Shown piece after piece: positions 16,387-25,568 of a stretch of 64,000 bases of DNA. Under the pieces are notes generated by a model. It saw nothing but the letters and a program-made list of their open reading frames with translations. It was not told where the DNA came from and ran no database searches. The stretch is from positions 52,447 through 116,446 of the forward strand of contig CAZLCS010000012.1 of NCBI GenBank assembly GCA_964557955.1. The letters are read 5' to 3'. Position numbers and translations under genes: made by a program. Numbering within the stretch: position 1 is the stretch's first letter; every line of letters begins with the position of its first letter. This DNA is from JALOOX01 sp964557955 (lineage in GTDB: Bacteria > Desulfobacterota > Syntrophobacteria > Syntrophobacterales > Syntrophobacteraceae).

Positions 16387-16971
16387 TCATCGGGGTGCCG
16401 GGGCCGGCAAGAAAACGAAACTTGCGCGGACGTCCCCCTCAACCATGCCTTTGCGCTCTGGGATCCGATACTCCCATCGTTGCCCGGTCAGAGTGAATTC
16501 AGGACCCGTCACCCGGATGGGCGCCTCGGAGGTAACCAGACTCTTCTGATGCTCGTAATACGCCCGATCACTCAGCAAAGTATACCCACGAGGAAAATCA
16601 GCCCGGACATCATTCCATAACTCGATGTTCTTGGTCCCCGCATAGAGGGCTCCATCCTCGCTCTCTAGATAGGCCTTGTCGCCGTCTTCCAGAAAAAAGG
16701 TCAGGTGAACCGATTTGAGAACCGTCTTCTGGTCCTCCTGATTGTACGTGGCTTCGGAAGCCTTGAGGGCCCACAAACGCCTCCCCTCCTGCATCTCGAT
16801 ATATTCCATGTCGGTCAGCTTCATCTCAGCCTCGGCACGCTCGCTCGCCTGCTCCAGCTGCTGATCCTTTCGCATCACACCCTTCCAGACGGCAAAGACC
16901 AGGACCCCGCTCGCCCCCAGAACGATCAGCAGAAGCAGCATGCGAATCACCTTGCGAGAATTCAGCACCAT
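16387..16971 (-). CDS. lptC: LPS export protein LptC
   Basis: A bitopic inner-membrane protein that accepts LPS from LptBFG and passes it to LptA. The 194-residue form has one N-terminal membrane helix (about residues 8-30, MLLLLIVLGASGVLVFAVW) followed by a periplasmic beta-jellyroll. That region includes LWALKASEATYNQEDQKTV and LLSDRAYYEHQKSLVTSEAP, typical of the LptC/YrbK family. The ATG at 16971 gives the usual length; an upstream GTG at 17022 is less likely. The product is divergent, as is normal for LptC, but position between kdsC and lptA supports it. Confidence 0.9.
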   Translation of the reverse strand: MVLNSRKVIRMLLLLIVLGASGVLVFAVWKGVMRKDQQLEQASERAEAEMKLTDMEYIEMQEGRRLWALKASEATYNQEDQKTVLKSVHLTFFLEDGDKAYLESEDGALYAGTKNIELWNDVRADFPRGYTLLSDRAYYEHQKSLVTSEAPIRVTGPEFTLTGQRWEYRIPERKGMVEGDVRASFVFLPAPAPR

Positions 16972-17257
16972 CCACGACCCCACGTTCCCGGACCGTCCCA
17001 GCCCCTTTCCGCTCCACTGCACAGCAAACCAGCCAAGGAATCAGACCTTTCTATCCCCGCTGTTCCACCATCGCCAGATCCAACCCAACCACCCGAAAGC
17101 TATTCAAATTTTTATAATGAATTCCGTACATTGAGAACCGCAATGAGTCTAACATGCAACAGATATGCCTGTAAAGGTTTATTCTCGATCCAAAAATAGA
17201 TCCGTTGGTGATCAAAAGGCAAACCGGCGAGGCGGAAGGGAGGAAGGGGCTTGGCCC
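16972..17257 (-). other. Non-coding gap between kdsC and lptC
   Basis: About 285 bases without a supportable gene. It is locally AT-rich around 17110-17180; on the minus strand a TTGCGG with CATTAT 18 bases downstream could be a promoter for lptC onward, but the match is weak. Confidence 0.4.
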
Positions 17258-17845
17258 TCAAGCTCGGAAGTAGCGATCGGTCACTTGTTGCCAGAGTCCT
17301 TGAACCTGAAGGATCATCTCACACACCTCCCGACACGCTCCGCGCCCCCCACCCAACCTCGTGATGTAGTGAGCATACGGCCACACATGGGGCGAAGCAT
17401 TGGGGACCGAAACAGCAAAGCCGACCCGACGCATCACGGGGATGTCAATCAAGTCATCGCCCATGAAACCCAGCTCGTGATCCCGGAATCCTGTCTCGGA
17501 CCGAATCTGTTCATAAGCCTCCAACTTCACCTTGCTTCCCTGGTACACTCTCTGGATCCCGAGCCCATTGGCCCGCTGATCGACAGCCCGGCAAGATCTT
17601 CCCGTGATAAGCGCCACCTCCAATCCGGCACGCTGGAGCAGCTTGATTCCATGTCCGTCCTGCACATCGAACACTTTCAGCTCGCTTCCGTCGTCATGAT
17701 AGACGATCCGACCATCGGTCAACACCCCGTCGACGTCAAAGATCATCATTCTCAAGGGGAGGATTCGAGCTCGAACCTTTTCGTCCAGATCCATTCCGCG
17801 CAACCTTTCCATCGATGCTTTGGGAACCGGCGCCCCAGAATTCAT
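17258..17845 (-). CDS. kdsC: 3-deoxy-D-manno-octulosonate 8-phosphate phosphatase
   Basis: HAD-family phosphatase that removes phosphate from KDO 8-phosphate to give KDO for the LPS core. The 195-residue product has motif I MIFDVDGVLTDG (nucleophile Asp and general-acid Asp), motif II LITGR, the conserved Lys in QGSKVK and motif III GFMGDDLIDIPVM. As usual for KdsC it lacks a large cap domain. The ATG overlaps the kdsA stop by four bases (ATGA), implying translational coupling; internal methionines at residues 12 and 18 are alternatives. Confidence 0.95.
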   Translation of the reverse strand: MNSGAPVPKASMERLRGMDLDEKVRARILPLRMMIFDVDGVLTDGRIVYHDDGSELKVFDVQDGHGIKLLQRAGLEVALITGRSCRAVDQRANGLGIQRVYQGSKVKLEAYEQIRSETGFRDHELGFMGDDLIDIPVMRRVGFAVSVPNASPHVWPYAHYITRLGGGRGACREVCEMILQVQGLWQQVTDRYFRA

Positions 17846-18678
17846 TCCACTCGCGGACCATACACCCTGCGAACCTGGCGGTAAATGCTTCCCAGCATCT
17901 CCAACAGGGGTGGAGCGTCCTGCAAAGCCAGCGAATTCGGTCCGTCACAAAGGGCGCGATCCGGATCTTCATGCACCTCGATGAAAACGCCATGAGCTCC
18001 AGCCGCCACGGCAGCGCAGGCCAACGGGGCCACGAACTGCCGCTGGCCGCCCGAAGAACCGCCCTGCCCGCCGGGCAATTGCACACTGTGGGTCGCATCG
18101 AAGACCACAGGGTAGCCCCACTCCGACATGATGGCAATGGAACGCATGTCGACCACCAGGTTGTTGTAGCCGAAAAACGTTCCCCGCTCGGTCAGCAAAA
18201 GGTTTCCGTTGCCCGTCTGTCGGATCTTGGAAACTACCTGCGACATATCCCATGGAGCCAGGAACTGGCTCTTTTTGATGTTGATCGGCTTCCCGGTGCG
18301 CCCCGCCGCCAGGAGAAGGTCCGTCTGGCGTGCCAGAAAAGCAGGAATCTGGAGAATATCAACCACCTCAGCCGCCCGGGCAGCCTCATTCGCACCGTGC
18401 ACATCCGTCAGAACGGGCACCCCGACTTCACGGCGCACCCGGGCCAGGATTGCAAGCCCGCGGTCGATTCCCGGCCCCCGGTAGGATTCGATGGACGTCC
18501 GGTTGGCCTTGTCGTAAGAGCTCTTGTAGACATAAGGAATTCCGAGCCTGCTGCAGGTCTCTCCCATGAACCGGGCCGCCGCCAGCGCCGAATCTTCACT
18601 CTCTATGACGCAGGGTCCCCCGATCACGAAGAATCGGTCCCTCGAAATCCTCTGCCCCAGAACTTCGAACGCGCTCAA
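17842..18678 (-). CDS. kdsA: 3-deoxy-8-phosphooctulonate synthase (KDO-8-P synthase), Cys-type
   Basis: Condenses PEP with arabinose 5-phosphate to form KDO 8-phosphate, the committed step of KDO synthesis. The 278-residue barrel shows GGPCVIES, KSSYDKANRTS, GPGIDRGL, TDVHG, FLARQTDLL and DATHSVQLPGG. Cys23 in GGPCVIES places it with the metal-dependent enzymes, which have Cys where the E. coli enzyme has Asn. I set the start at TTG 18678, with CAGGAG eight bases upstream and 19 bases after pyrG. The frame stays open further into pyrG, but that extension is not protein-like. Confidence 0.95.
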   Translation of the reverse strand: MSAFEVLGQRISRDRFFVIGGPCVIESEDSALAAARFMGETCSRLGIPYVYKSSYDKANRTSIESYRGPGIDRGLAILARVRREVGVPVLTDVHGANEAARAAEVVDILQIPAFLARQTDLLLAAGRTGKPINIKKSQFLAPWDMSQVVSKIRQTGNGNLLLTERGTFFGYNNLVVDMRSIAIMSEWGYPVVFDATHSVQLPGGQGGSSGGQRQFVAPLACAAVAAGAHGVFIEVHEDPDRALCDGPNSLALQDAPPLLEMLGSIYRQVRRVYGPRVE

Positions 18679-18697
18679 CGGAACGACTCCTGTCCAA

Positions 18698-20368
18698 TCA
18701 GCACTGACAGTCCTTGAATCCCTCCGGGTTTTTGCGCCTGGCCTCTTCGAGGGCCGCCCCCACAAATGCCTTGAACAGTGGATGGGGCTCCATGGGACGG
18801 GACTTGAACTCCGGATGAAACTGGCACCCCAGAAACCAAGGATGATTCGGCAGCTCGACAATCTCGACCAGATTGCGATCCGGCGAGAGCCCCGTAAAAC
18901 GCAGCCCCTTTTCGGCCAACAGGTCACGGTAGTCGTTATTGAATTCATAACGGTGCCGGTGCCGCTCGGAGATTTCCGGATAGCCGTAGGCGCGTGCAGC
19001 CAAACTTTCCGGCTCGAGGTGGCAGGGATATGCACCAAGGCGCATGGTTCCTCCGAAATCCGATGTTTCGTCCCGGCGAATCACCCGGTTGTTCTTGTAG
19101 TCAAACCACTCCCGCATGAGGAAGATCACGGGGTAGGCCGTGTGCTTGTCAAACTCCATGCTGTGCGCCTTTTCGAGGCCGGCAATGTGGCGCGCGAATT
19201 CCACCGTGGCCAACTGCATGCCAAGGCAGATGCCCAAGAAGGGAACCAGGTTCTCACGGGCGTACCGAATGGCCTTGATCTTACCCTCGATCCCTCTCTG
19301 TCCGAACCCGCCCGGAACCAGAATGCCGTGGGCCCCTTCAATGAGGGCCTCCCCCCCTTCCTTCTCGACATTCTCGGAATCCACGAAATCGAGCACAACT
19401 TTGGCCCCATGGGCGACTCCGCCGTGCACCAGGGCCTCATTGAGACTTTTATAGGACTCGGTGAGGTCGATATACTTTCCCACGATGGCAATGCGCACTT
19501 CGTGAGCAGGTTCCTTGAAGCGCCTCACCAGCTCCTGCCATTGGTTGAGAACAGGCGCCCTCGTCCAGATATTGAGCAGCCGAACGATCTTCTCGTCCAG
19601 ACCTTCCTGATGGAAGAGGAGCGGCACTTCATAGATGCAGTCCACATCTTTGGCCGTGATGACGGCATCGGGCTCCACATTGCAGAAGTGAGCGATCTTG
19701 ACCTTGATTTCGGGAGGAAGGATCTTTTCGGTGCGACACAGCAGAATGTCGGGCTGAATGCCAATTCCCAGCAATTCCTTGACACTGTGCTGAGTCGGCT
19801 TCGTTTTGACCTCACCCGAAACTTTCAAATACGGCACCAGGGTCACATGAATATAGATGGCATTCTCACGGCCCACATCATTGCGAAACTGGCGAATCGC
19901 CTCCAGAAAGGGAAGGCTTTCTATATCACCGACGGTCCCGCCAATTTCGACGATCAGTATATCCACATCGTCCACGGCACCCCGGATGCAGGCCTTGATC
20001 TCGTCGGTCACGTGCGGAATGACCTGGACGGTTCCGCCCAGATAATCCCCACGCCGTTCCTTGGAAATCACTGAGTAGTAGATGCCACCCGAGGTATAAT
20101 TGTTTTTTTTCGACATGCGTGCATGAGTGAAGCGTTCATAGTGTCCAAGGTCGAGATCGGTTTCGGCGCCGTCGTCGGTGACGAAGACTTCCCCATGCTG
20201 GAAAGGGTTCATGGTGCCAGGATCCACGTTGATGTATGGGTCGAGCTTCTGCATGGAGACCCGCAGTCCACGGCTCTCCATGAGCGCACCGATGGAAGCC
20301 GCTGCAAGCCCCTTCCCCAGGGACGAAAGCACCCCACCCGTGATAAAAATGAATTTTGGCTGTCGCAA
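18698..20368 (-). CDS. pyrG: CTP synthase
   Basis: Makes CTP from UTP using glutamine and ATP. In this block the CTP also feeds CMP-KDO synthesis. The N-terminal synthetase domain begins KFIFITGGVLSSLGKG and contains YINVDPGTMNPFQHGEVFV. The C-terminal class I glutaminase domain has nucleophile Cys in FLGICLGMQLA and the His-Glu pair in CQFHPEF. The TTG at 20368, seven bases after GGAGAAGG, gives the normal N-terminus (556 residues). An upstream ATG at 20431 would add 21 unconserved residues. Confidence 0.96.
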   Translation of the reverse strand: MRQPKFIFITGGVLSSLGKGLAAASIGALMESRGLRVSMQKLDPYINVDPGTMNPFQHGEVFVTDDGAETDLDLGHYERFTHARMSKKNNYTSGGIYYSVISKERRGDYLGGTVQVIPHVTDEIKACIRGAVDDVDILIVEIGGTVGDIESLPFLEAIRQFRNDVGRENAIYIHVTLVPYLKVSGEVKTKPTQHSVKELLGIGIQPDILLCRTEKILPPEIKVKIAHFCNVEPDAVITAKDVDCIYEVPLLFHQEGLDEKIVRLLNIWTRAPVLNQWQELVRRFKEPAHEVRIAIVGKYIDLTESYKSLNEALVHGGVAHGAKVVLDFVDSENVEKEGGEALIEGAHGILVPGGFGQRGIEGKIKAIRYARENLVPFLGICLGMQLATVEFARHIAGLEKAHSMEFDKHTAYPVIFLMREWFDYKNNRVIRRDETSDFGGTMRLGAYPCHLEPESLAARAYGYPEISERHRHRYEFNNDYRDLLAEKGLRFTGLSPDRNLVEIVELPNHPWFLGCQFHPEFKSRPMEPHPLFKAFVGAALEEARRKNPEGFKDCQC

Positions 20369-20758
20369 AGCACCTTCTCCAGTATTGGCTGATAGAAGCA
20401 GGAGATCTCGATTAACAACCCGGCCCAACAAATACTTGCGGCGAGTATAGCAGAAGGTCCTTCAAAGTCAATTGACGCCCCTCGAGGAGACAGCGGGGAA
20501 GGTGTTGATGAGGGGCAGGCCTCTCCCTGCGAGATTGGCCAGGGCTCCGGCCCCCGTCATCATGCCTCCGGTACTCTCTTGTGCGAAGCAGAACTGCAAT
20601 TCCAAACGGGGTGCGGGTTTGTGGAATTTTTCTCTTGCAATCCAGTTCATTCTCGCATAGGTTGCGAGGTGGATATGTGGAGAGCCTCGGCAGAACCACC
20701 TCCGAGGTTTGAACCACAGTCGACTCCACCCCACATCAGCTGATCAGGGGAAATTTGG
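20369..20758. other. Divergent intergenic region between pyrG and the CBS-domain gene
   Basis: 390 bases separating divergent genes; it must hold promoters for both. For the plus strand a TTGCAA (20635-20640) and TAGGTT (20658-20663) separated by 17 bases is the best candidate. No small gene or structured RNA was recognised. Confidence 0.35.
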
Positions 20759-21367
20759 GTGATAGTTCGCCATTGGATGACTACAAGCGTTGTCAGCATT
20801 CACAAGGAAGCTTCCATACAGGAAGCGTTGGCCTTGATGAAGCAGGGTTCCATTCGGCATCTGCCGGTGGTCGACACGGAGCAGGCGCTTGTGGGCTGGG
20901 TTACGGACGCGGATCTGAGAGGGGTCCTCATCGCTTCGATGCTTGAGGAGCTTACGCTCGAAGACGTCATGGTCCGCAAGCCCTACAAGGCGTCTCCTGA
21001 CATGCCCCTGGAGGAGGCCGCTCGGCTGATTCTTTCGAAAAAGATCGGTGGACTCCCCGTTGTGGAAGACGGCAGATTGGTGGGTGTCATCACGGTTGTG
21101 GACATTTTGTCGGCATTCATCACGGTGTTGGGCATGCTGGACAGCTCGTCCCGCGTGGATGTCAAGATCTCAACCTCTGCCAGTCCTTTGGACGAGATCA
21201 CCCGCCTGGTTCAGAAGCGCCGGGGAGAGGTGATCAGTATCTGTCATTTGTCGGCCGTAGAAGGTCCAGATCGAGTCTATTCGCTGAGACTGAAAAAATG
21301 CGATCTGAAACCCATTGTGGACGAACTCAGGAAGCACGGGTTTGAAGTGGTCTCTTCGAGCCCATAG
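20759..21367 (+). CDS. CBS-pair protein with C-terminal ACT-like domain (AcuB-like)
   Basis: A 202-residue cytosolic protein with two CBS motifs. The first is about residues 1-60 (VRHWMTTSVVSIHKEASI to GWVTDADLRG) and the second about 65-125 (VMVRKPYKASPDMPLEEAA to GVITVVDILSAF); together they form a Bateman module that usually senses adenine nucleotides. The last 70 residues look like an ACT-type fold (VDVKISTSASPLDEITRLVQ, then VYSLRLKKCDLKPIVDEL). This matches AcuB-like proteins linked to acetyl-CoA synthetase control, but no acu operon is here. Start is GTG after an AGGGG site. It stands alone before the CoA-ligase gene. Confidence 0.85.
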   Translation: MIVRHWMTTSVVSIHKEASIQEALALMKQGSIRHLPVVDTEQALVGWVTDADLRGVLIASMLEELTLEDVMVRKPYKASPDMPLEEAARLILSKKIGGLPVVEDGRLVGVITVVDILSAFITVLGMLDSSSRVDVKISTSASPLDEITRLVQKRRGEVISICHLSAVEGPDRVYSLRLKKCDLKPIVDELRKHGFEVVSSSP

Positions 21368-21768
21368 TTGTCATTGCAGCTGACCTCCCAGGTGAAGCGA
21401 AACAGTGCAGCAGGTTCTGGATCTCAAGTGCTGACTCACGATGCAATGAATTCATCGCGATCATGACCCCTCTGCCGAACCTGCTGGTTCCAATGCGGAG
21501 CCGTCCAACCCCGAGCTCATTTTCACGCGGCGTGTGTGAATTCTTTTGCGCAATATCATCGTGCGGTGCGACCGTTAACCATTGAAGGACCTTGCCGGAT
21601 TTTCCTGCCGTCACCTGCTGGCTGACGGCGTGCATCAGATGCGAAAGGAGGTGGTCCGAATCAAGTTGGAGGAGTGCTGAAGGTCCCTTGCTTTCTGGTC
21701 GCACGACCACGTTGTCTCTGCAGCGGTCCAATTCGGATTTTTTTATGAACGCATAGGAGGGATTGAGG
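21368..21768 (+). other. Intergenic region before the CoA-ligase gene
   Basis: About 400 bases with no supportable gene. The last 20 bases hold the strong AGGAGG of the ligase. A short minus-strand open frame is present but has no ribosome binding site and unlikely composition. The length suggests a regulated promoter for the ligase, though I could not identify operator sites. Confidence 0.4.
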
Positions 21769-23406
21769 ATGGGTAAGATACCGGAGAATTATATTCCACC
21801 TAAAGACACCTGGCCGGAGTACATTGTTCCCGATGAGTTTGCCAATCTTCCTGCCGAGCTCAATATTGCCGACTTCCTGCTCGACCGGCATGTCCGGGAA
21901 GGCAGGGGCGACAACCCCGCCATCAAGTTCATGGACAAGGTCATCAGTTATGCCCAGCTCCAGCAAATGGTCAACAAGTTCGGCAATGCTCTCAAGGAGG
22001 CGGGTGTTGAATCGCAGGATCGAGTCGGAATCCGGCTCGTCAATTCCCCCCAGGCGATCGTAGCCATCTTTGCCATCGAGAAGATCGGAGCGATTCCCGT
22101 CCCCACGTCGCCTTTGTGGTCCGGAGAGGAAGTGGCCTTCGTGGCCAACAACGCCGAAATGAGGTATTTCATTGTCAACGCTCCTCTGATGGAAGCGGTG
22201 ACGAAGGCTAAGCCCGATTTCAAGCACGGGACCAGGGTGATTGTCATCGGCGGCAAGGCCGACGAAGTCAAAGCCGGAGGAGACCAGGTTTTCGAAGAGA
22301 TGATGGAGAAGGGCTCTCCGAGCCTGGATGCCACGATGCTCAAAGCTGATGACGTGGGCATCATCCTGTACACCTCGGGCACGACCGGCATGCCCAAGGG
22401 CTGTATCCATTTCGTGCGTCCCGTCATCATCGAGGCTCAGATCGTCAACAAGTACGTTTACAAGCTCGCCCCCGGCGACACCTTGGGAGGTGCTGCACCG
22501 GTTTCTTTCGCGGCCGGGTTCGGCACCTTCACCCTTCTGCCTTTCGAGGGAGGTGCGGCTATCTCGCTCATTCCCAAATTCACCCCGGCAGAGATGATGG
22601 AGCTCATCTCCAAGCACAAGATCACGGTGCTCACCGGTCTTCCCACGGCCTATCGCGGTCTCATGAAGTTCCCCGATTTCAAGAAGTACGACATCAGCTC
22701 CATCCGCATGTACACATCGGGCGGTGACGCGCTCGGCGCCGAAACCCTCGAAGCCTGGAAAGGTCTCACTGGAAAGCCCATCTGGGAAGGTCTGGGTGGA
22801 ACCGAAATGTTGCACCTGGTCACATCCAACACCATGAACCCCGAGCCGGTTCCCAACTCCATCGGAAAGGCCCTGCCCGGCGTTGTGGTCAGAGTCGTGG
22901 ACGCCGAGGGTAAGGATTGTAAGCCCGGTGAAATCGGAAGCATGCAGCTCAAGGGAGCGTCGGGCAGCTTGTATTGGAAGCCTTATGAGGACAACGAGAA
23001 GCTGCTCAAGTCCCAGAAGAAGGGCGTCGTCAACGGCTGGAACCAGATGGGCGACGCGGTGTTCATGAACGAGGACGGCAACATCTTTTTCGTCTCGCGC
23101 GAAGACGACATGATCAAGAGCTCCGGCTATCGCATCGGGCCTGCGGAAGTCGAGGAAGCCATCGCCAAGCATCCGGCCGTGGCCGATGTCGGTGTCGTGG
23201 GTGTCCCCGATCCCGACAAGGGTCAGATCACCAAGGCTGTTTTGGTGTTGAAGCCTGGCTTCGAAGGCGGCGACAAGCTCAACGAAGAACTGAAAGAGTT
23301 CTTGAAGGATCACATCGCCATTTACAAATTGCCGCGTGTTTTCGAGTATGTGAGTGAACTGCCGCGTACACCCACCGGCAAACTGCTGCGCCGCAAGTTG
23401 CGTTAG
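21769..23406 (+). CDS. Acyl-CoA synthetase, benzoate/2-aminobenzoate-CoA ligase type
   Basis: A 545-residue ANL-superfamily enzyme that activates a carboxylic acid through an acyl-adenylate and transfers it to CoA. Seen: P-loop LYTSGTTGMPKG, the YTSGGDALG and GLGGTEML motifs that bind the acyl-adenylate, the hinge and C-terminal domain with DDMIKSSGYRIGPAEVEEAI, and the catalytic Lys in PRTPTGKLLRR. Overall motif style resembles benzoate- or aminobenzoate-CoA ligases; substrate is inference. The ATG at 21769 follows AGGAGG by eight bases. A terminator follows the stop, so it is probably transcribed alone, upstream of a possible aromatic-acid uptake operon. Confidence 0.85.
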   Translation: MGKIPENYIPPKDTWPEYIVPDEFANLPAELNIADFLLDRHVREGRGDNPAIKFMDKVISYAQLQQMVNKFGNALKEAGVESQDRVGIRLVNSPQAIVAIFAIEKIGAIPVPTSPLWSGEEVAFVANNAEMRYFIVNAPLMEAVTKAKPDFKHGTRVIVIGGKADEVKAGGDQVFEEMMEKGSPSLDATMLKADDVGIILYTSGTTGMPKGCIHFVRPVIIEAQIVNKYVYKLAPGDTLGGAAPVSFAAGFGTFTLLPFEGGAAISLIPKFTPAEMMELISKHKITVLTGLPTAYRGLMKFPDFKKYDISSIRMYTSGGDALGAETLEAWKGLTGKPIWEGLGGTEMLHLVTSNTMNPEPVPNSIGKALPGVVVRVVDAEGKDCKPGEIGSMQLKGASGSLYWKPYEDNEKLLKSQKKGVVNGWNQMGDAVFMNEDGNIFFVSREDDMIKSSGYRIGPAEVEEAIAKHPAVADVGVVGVPDPDKGQITKAVLVLKPGFEGGDKLNEELKEFLKDHIAIYKLPRVFEYVSELPRTPTGKLLRRKLR

Positions 23407-23441
23407 GCGCTTCGGCTTCAGCTGGACAATCTGTGCTTGAA

Positions 23442-23473
23442 CCTACCCCCGCCCAGCGCGGGGGTAGGCTTTT
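23442..23473 (+). terminator. Rho-independent terminator after the CoA ligase
   Basis: A perfect 11-base-pair GC-rich stem (CCTACCCCCGC / GCGGGGGTAGG) with a five-base loop is followed by CTTTT. It lies between the ligase stop and the ribosome binding site of the metallo-beta-lactamase-fold gene, so it should end or attenuate transcription there. Confidence 0.85.
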
Positions 23474-23484
23474 GGGAGGTGGAC

Positions 23485-24330
23485 ATGGAGTTCAAAATCA
23501 CGGTTTTGTGTGAGAACACTGTGCCGACCCCGGGACTATTGGGAGAGCATGGCTTTGCAGCTTTCGTGGAGACTCCCGGCGGAAACATCCTTTTCGATAC
23601 AGGCCAGGGCTTCAGCCTGGTTCAAAATTCGCTGCGGCTGCAGAAGGACCTCAGGACGGTGTCGAAGCTGGTCCTGAGCCACGGTCATTTCGACCACACG
23701 GGGGGGATGATCGCTTTCCTGGGGGTGCACGGTCCCTGCGAAGTCGTGGCGCACCCCGACGTTCTCGGCGAGCGATTCCGTTGGATGCCCGTGGGACCTG
23801 AAGAGAAGCCGGTCTCTATCGGGATCCCCTGGAGGGAAGCCTACCTGACCACAAGAGGAGCTCGCTTCAACTGGCAGACGGAATTCACGGAGATCATGGA
23901 AAATGTCTTCGTGAGCGGCGAGGTACCGCGCACGACGCCTTTCGAGTCAGGCGACCCGAAATTCGTGGTGCGGAAGAACGGCGACTGGACGCCCGACCCC
24001 TTTCTGGATGACTATTCCATGGTTCTGAGGACTCCCAAGGGTCTGGTGGTGATCCTCGGCTGCGCCCATGCGGGGCTCATCAACATTTTGAACCATGCCA
24101 TCGCCAGGACGGGCGTCGAGAAGATATACGCCATACTCGGAGGCACACACCTGGGGTTCTCTCCCCGGTCCCAATTGGATGAGACCATTCCGGTCCTGAA
24201 ACAATATCGGGTGGAGATTCTCGCGACAAGCCACTGCACCGGGCAGGGCCCCATTGCCCGCCTGGCGGCCGAATTCGCGGGTGGTTTCGCCTTTGGACAT
24301 GTGGGCTTCACTTTGACCGCACCACAATGA
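23485..24330 (+). CDS. MBL-fold metallohydrolase (dihydropterin/aminobenzene phosphate synthase-like family)
   Basis: A 281-residue metallo-beta-lactamase-fold protein. The metal motif is LSHGHFDHTGG with His66, His68, Asp70 and His71; further ligands are likely in the GCAHAGLINIL and TSHCTG segments. This subfamily (short, starting KITVLCENT and with LFDTGQG) is usually annotated as similar to an archaeal enzyme of methanopterin synthesis, but bacterial members are of unknown substrate. The ATG at 23485 is preceded by GGGAGG; the gene begins just after a terminator. Its stop overlaps the next start (ATGA), coupling it to the ABC transporter genes. Confidence 0.82.
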   Translation: MEFKITVLCENTVPTPGLLGEHGFAAFVETPGGNILFDTGQGFSLVQNSLRLQKDLRTVSKLVLSHGHFDHTGGMIAFLGVHGPCEVVAHPDVLGERFRWMPVGPEEKPVSIGIPWREAYLTTRGARFNWQTEFTEIMENVFVSGEVPRTTPFESGDPKFVVRKNGDWTPDPFLDDYSMVLRTPKGLVVILGCAHAGLINILNHAIARTGVEKIYAILGGTHLGFSPRSQLDETIPVLKQYRVEILATSHCTGQGPIARLAAEFAGGFAFGHVGFTLTAPQ

Positions 24331-25556
24331 GGGTCAGGAGAATCCGCAGAATTCCGCAGGGCGTTGCAGCCGCCCTCGTCCTGTGGTTGCTGGTGGGGTC
24401 GCTCGGCATCGGACCAGGGTTCACATCCGGAACCGAAGACCCCACCGGCATCAGCATCGGCGAGATCGACCCGCTGACGGGAAAGCTCGCCAAACACGGC
24501 CTGGAGATCCACGAGGGAATCGTTTACGCCGTTGAGGAGGCCAACGCTCAAGGAGGCATCCAGGGGAGAAGGATCAATCTCATCAGTCGGGACGACCAGA
24601 GCCTCCCGGATGTCGCCATCAACCAGGCGGAAGACCTGCTTTACCGACGCAGGGTGAGCGGGTTGGTGGGCGGATATGTCGACTCCCTGGTGGCGCCGGT
24701 GAGCGAGCTTGCGGCAAAGTACGGCGTGCCCTACGTCGCCTCCGCCAGCCTCCAGCGCACCCTTACCCTGGGCCGGGACAATCCCTTTTTCTTCCGTGTG
24801 TCTCATCTGGACGGCATTGTCGAACCACTCTGCAATTTCCTTGAGAAAGTGGTCCGACCATCGTCCGTCGCTATCCTCTACACTGCCACACCCGGCTCCA
24901 CGGAATTCGGCCAGGAGGTTCGGGCTCACCTCACCCGGGCGGGCCTGGCTGTCAAGGTTTTCGAGAAATTCAGGCCTGGAAACCCTGACTTTTCTGCATT
25001 TTTGCTCAAGATACGCTCTGCGGGGGTCGAGGCTCTGGTCTGCGGCGGCTTCTTTCCAGACCATCTGATCCTGGTTCGGCAGATCAGGGAGCAGAACCTT
25101 TGCCTCAAGGCGTATGTGGGACCCTGGGGTGTGGCTTATCCCAGCTTCATCCAGGAAATGGGAGCCGCCGCAGAGCACCTGTTCGGCATGTGTGCATGGA
25201 ATCAGGGGATCACGCTGCCGGGAACGGAGGCAGCTTCCGAAGCTTTTGCGGAGGGATTCCTGAAGCGTTTCGGCAAGCCGGCGAATACGACCTCCATGCA
25301 CGGCTATACATCGGCCAGGGCATTGATCGCAGCATTGGAAGCGGACCTGAAATCGGGGGGCAGCCTCAAGGGACGGGACGTGAGCCGGAAGCTCAGAGAG
25401 CTGGATGTCCGCATGCCCATGGGGCATCTCGCCTTTGACCAAAACGGGGATCCCAGGCATTATGAGCAAGTCGTCGTCCAGATTCAATCCGGGAAACTGG
25501 TCGCCGTCTACCCTCCGGGTCGGGCCGGAGGGCACATTCAATGGCCGGACCCGTGA
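24327..25556 (+). CDS. Branched-chain-type ABC transporter substrate-binding protein
   Basis: A 409-residue periplasmic type-1 solute-binding protein of the LivJ/leucine-binding family. A basic N-terminus (RVRRIRR) and a hydrophobic segment (about residues 12-30) form an export signal. The mature part starts GISIGEIDPLTGKLAKHG, typical of the family, and continues through VGGYVDSLVAPVSELAAKYGVPYV. The start overlaps the preceding stop by four bases. The family binds amino acids, amides, urea or aromatic acids; ligand cannot be read here. Neighbouring aryl-CoA-ligase-like gene makes an aromatic acid a reasonable guess. Confidence 0.88.
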   Translation: MRVRRIRRIPQGVAAALVLWLLVGSLGIGPGFTSGTEDPTGISIGEIDPLTGKLAKHGLEIHEGIVYAVEEANAQGGIQGRRINLISRDDQSLPDVAINQAEDLLYRRRVSGLVGGYVDSLVAPVSELAAKYGVPYVASASLQRTLTLGRDNPFFFRVSHLDGIVEPLCNFLEKVVRPSSVAILYTATPGSTEFGQEVRAHLTRAGLAVKVFEKFRPGNPDFSAFLLKIRSAGVEALVCGGFFPDHLILVRQIREQNLCLKAYVGPWGVAYPSFIQEMGAAAEHLFGMCAWNQGITLPGTEAASEAFAEGFLKRFGKPANTTSMHGYTSARALIAALEADLKSGGSLKGRDVSRKLRELDVRMPMGHLAFDQNGDPRHYEQVVVQIQSGKLVAVYPPGRAGGHIQWPDP

Positions 25557-25568
25557 CCCTGTTCAGCC

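Noticed and set aside
17842..19038. A 398-residue KdsA with a 120-residue N-terminal extension
   Set aside because: The extension reads pyrG in another frame and is not protein-like; a TTG at 18678 with CAGGAG gives the normal enzyme.
21327..21731. A 134-codon minus-strand frame in the gap before the CoA ligase
   Set aside because: It overlaps the end of the CBS gene, lacks a ribosome binding site and has low-complexity, unlikely composition.
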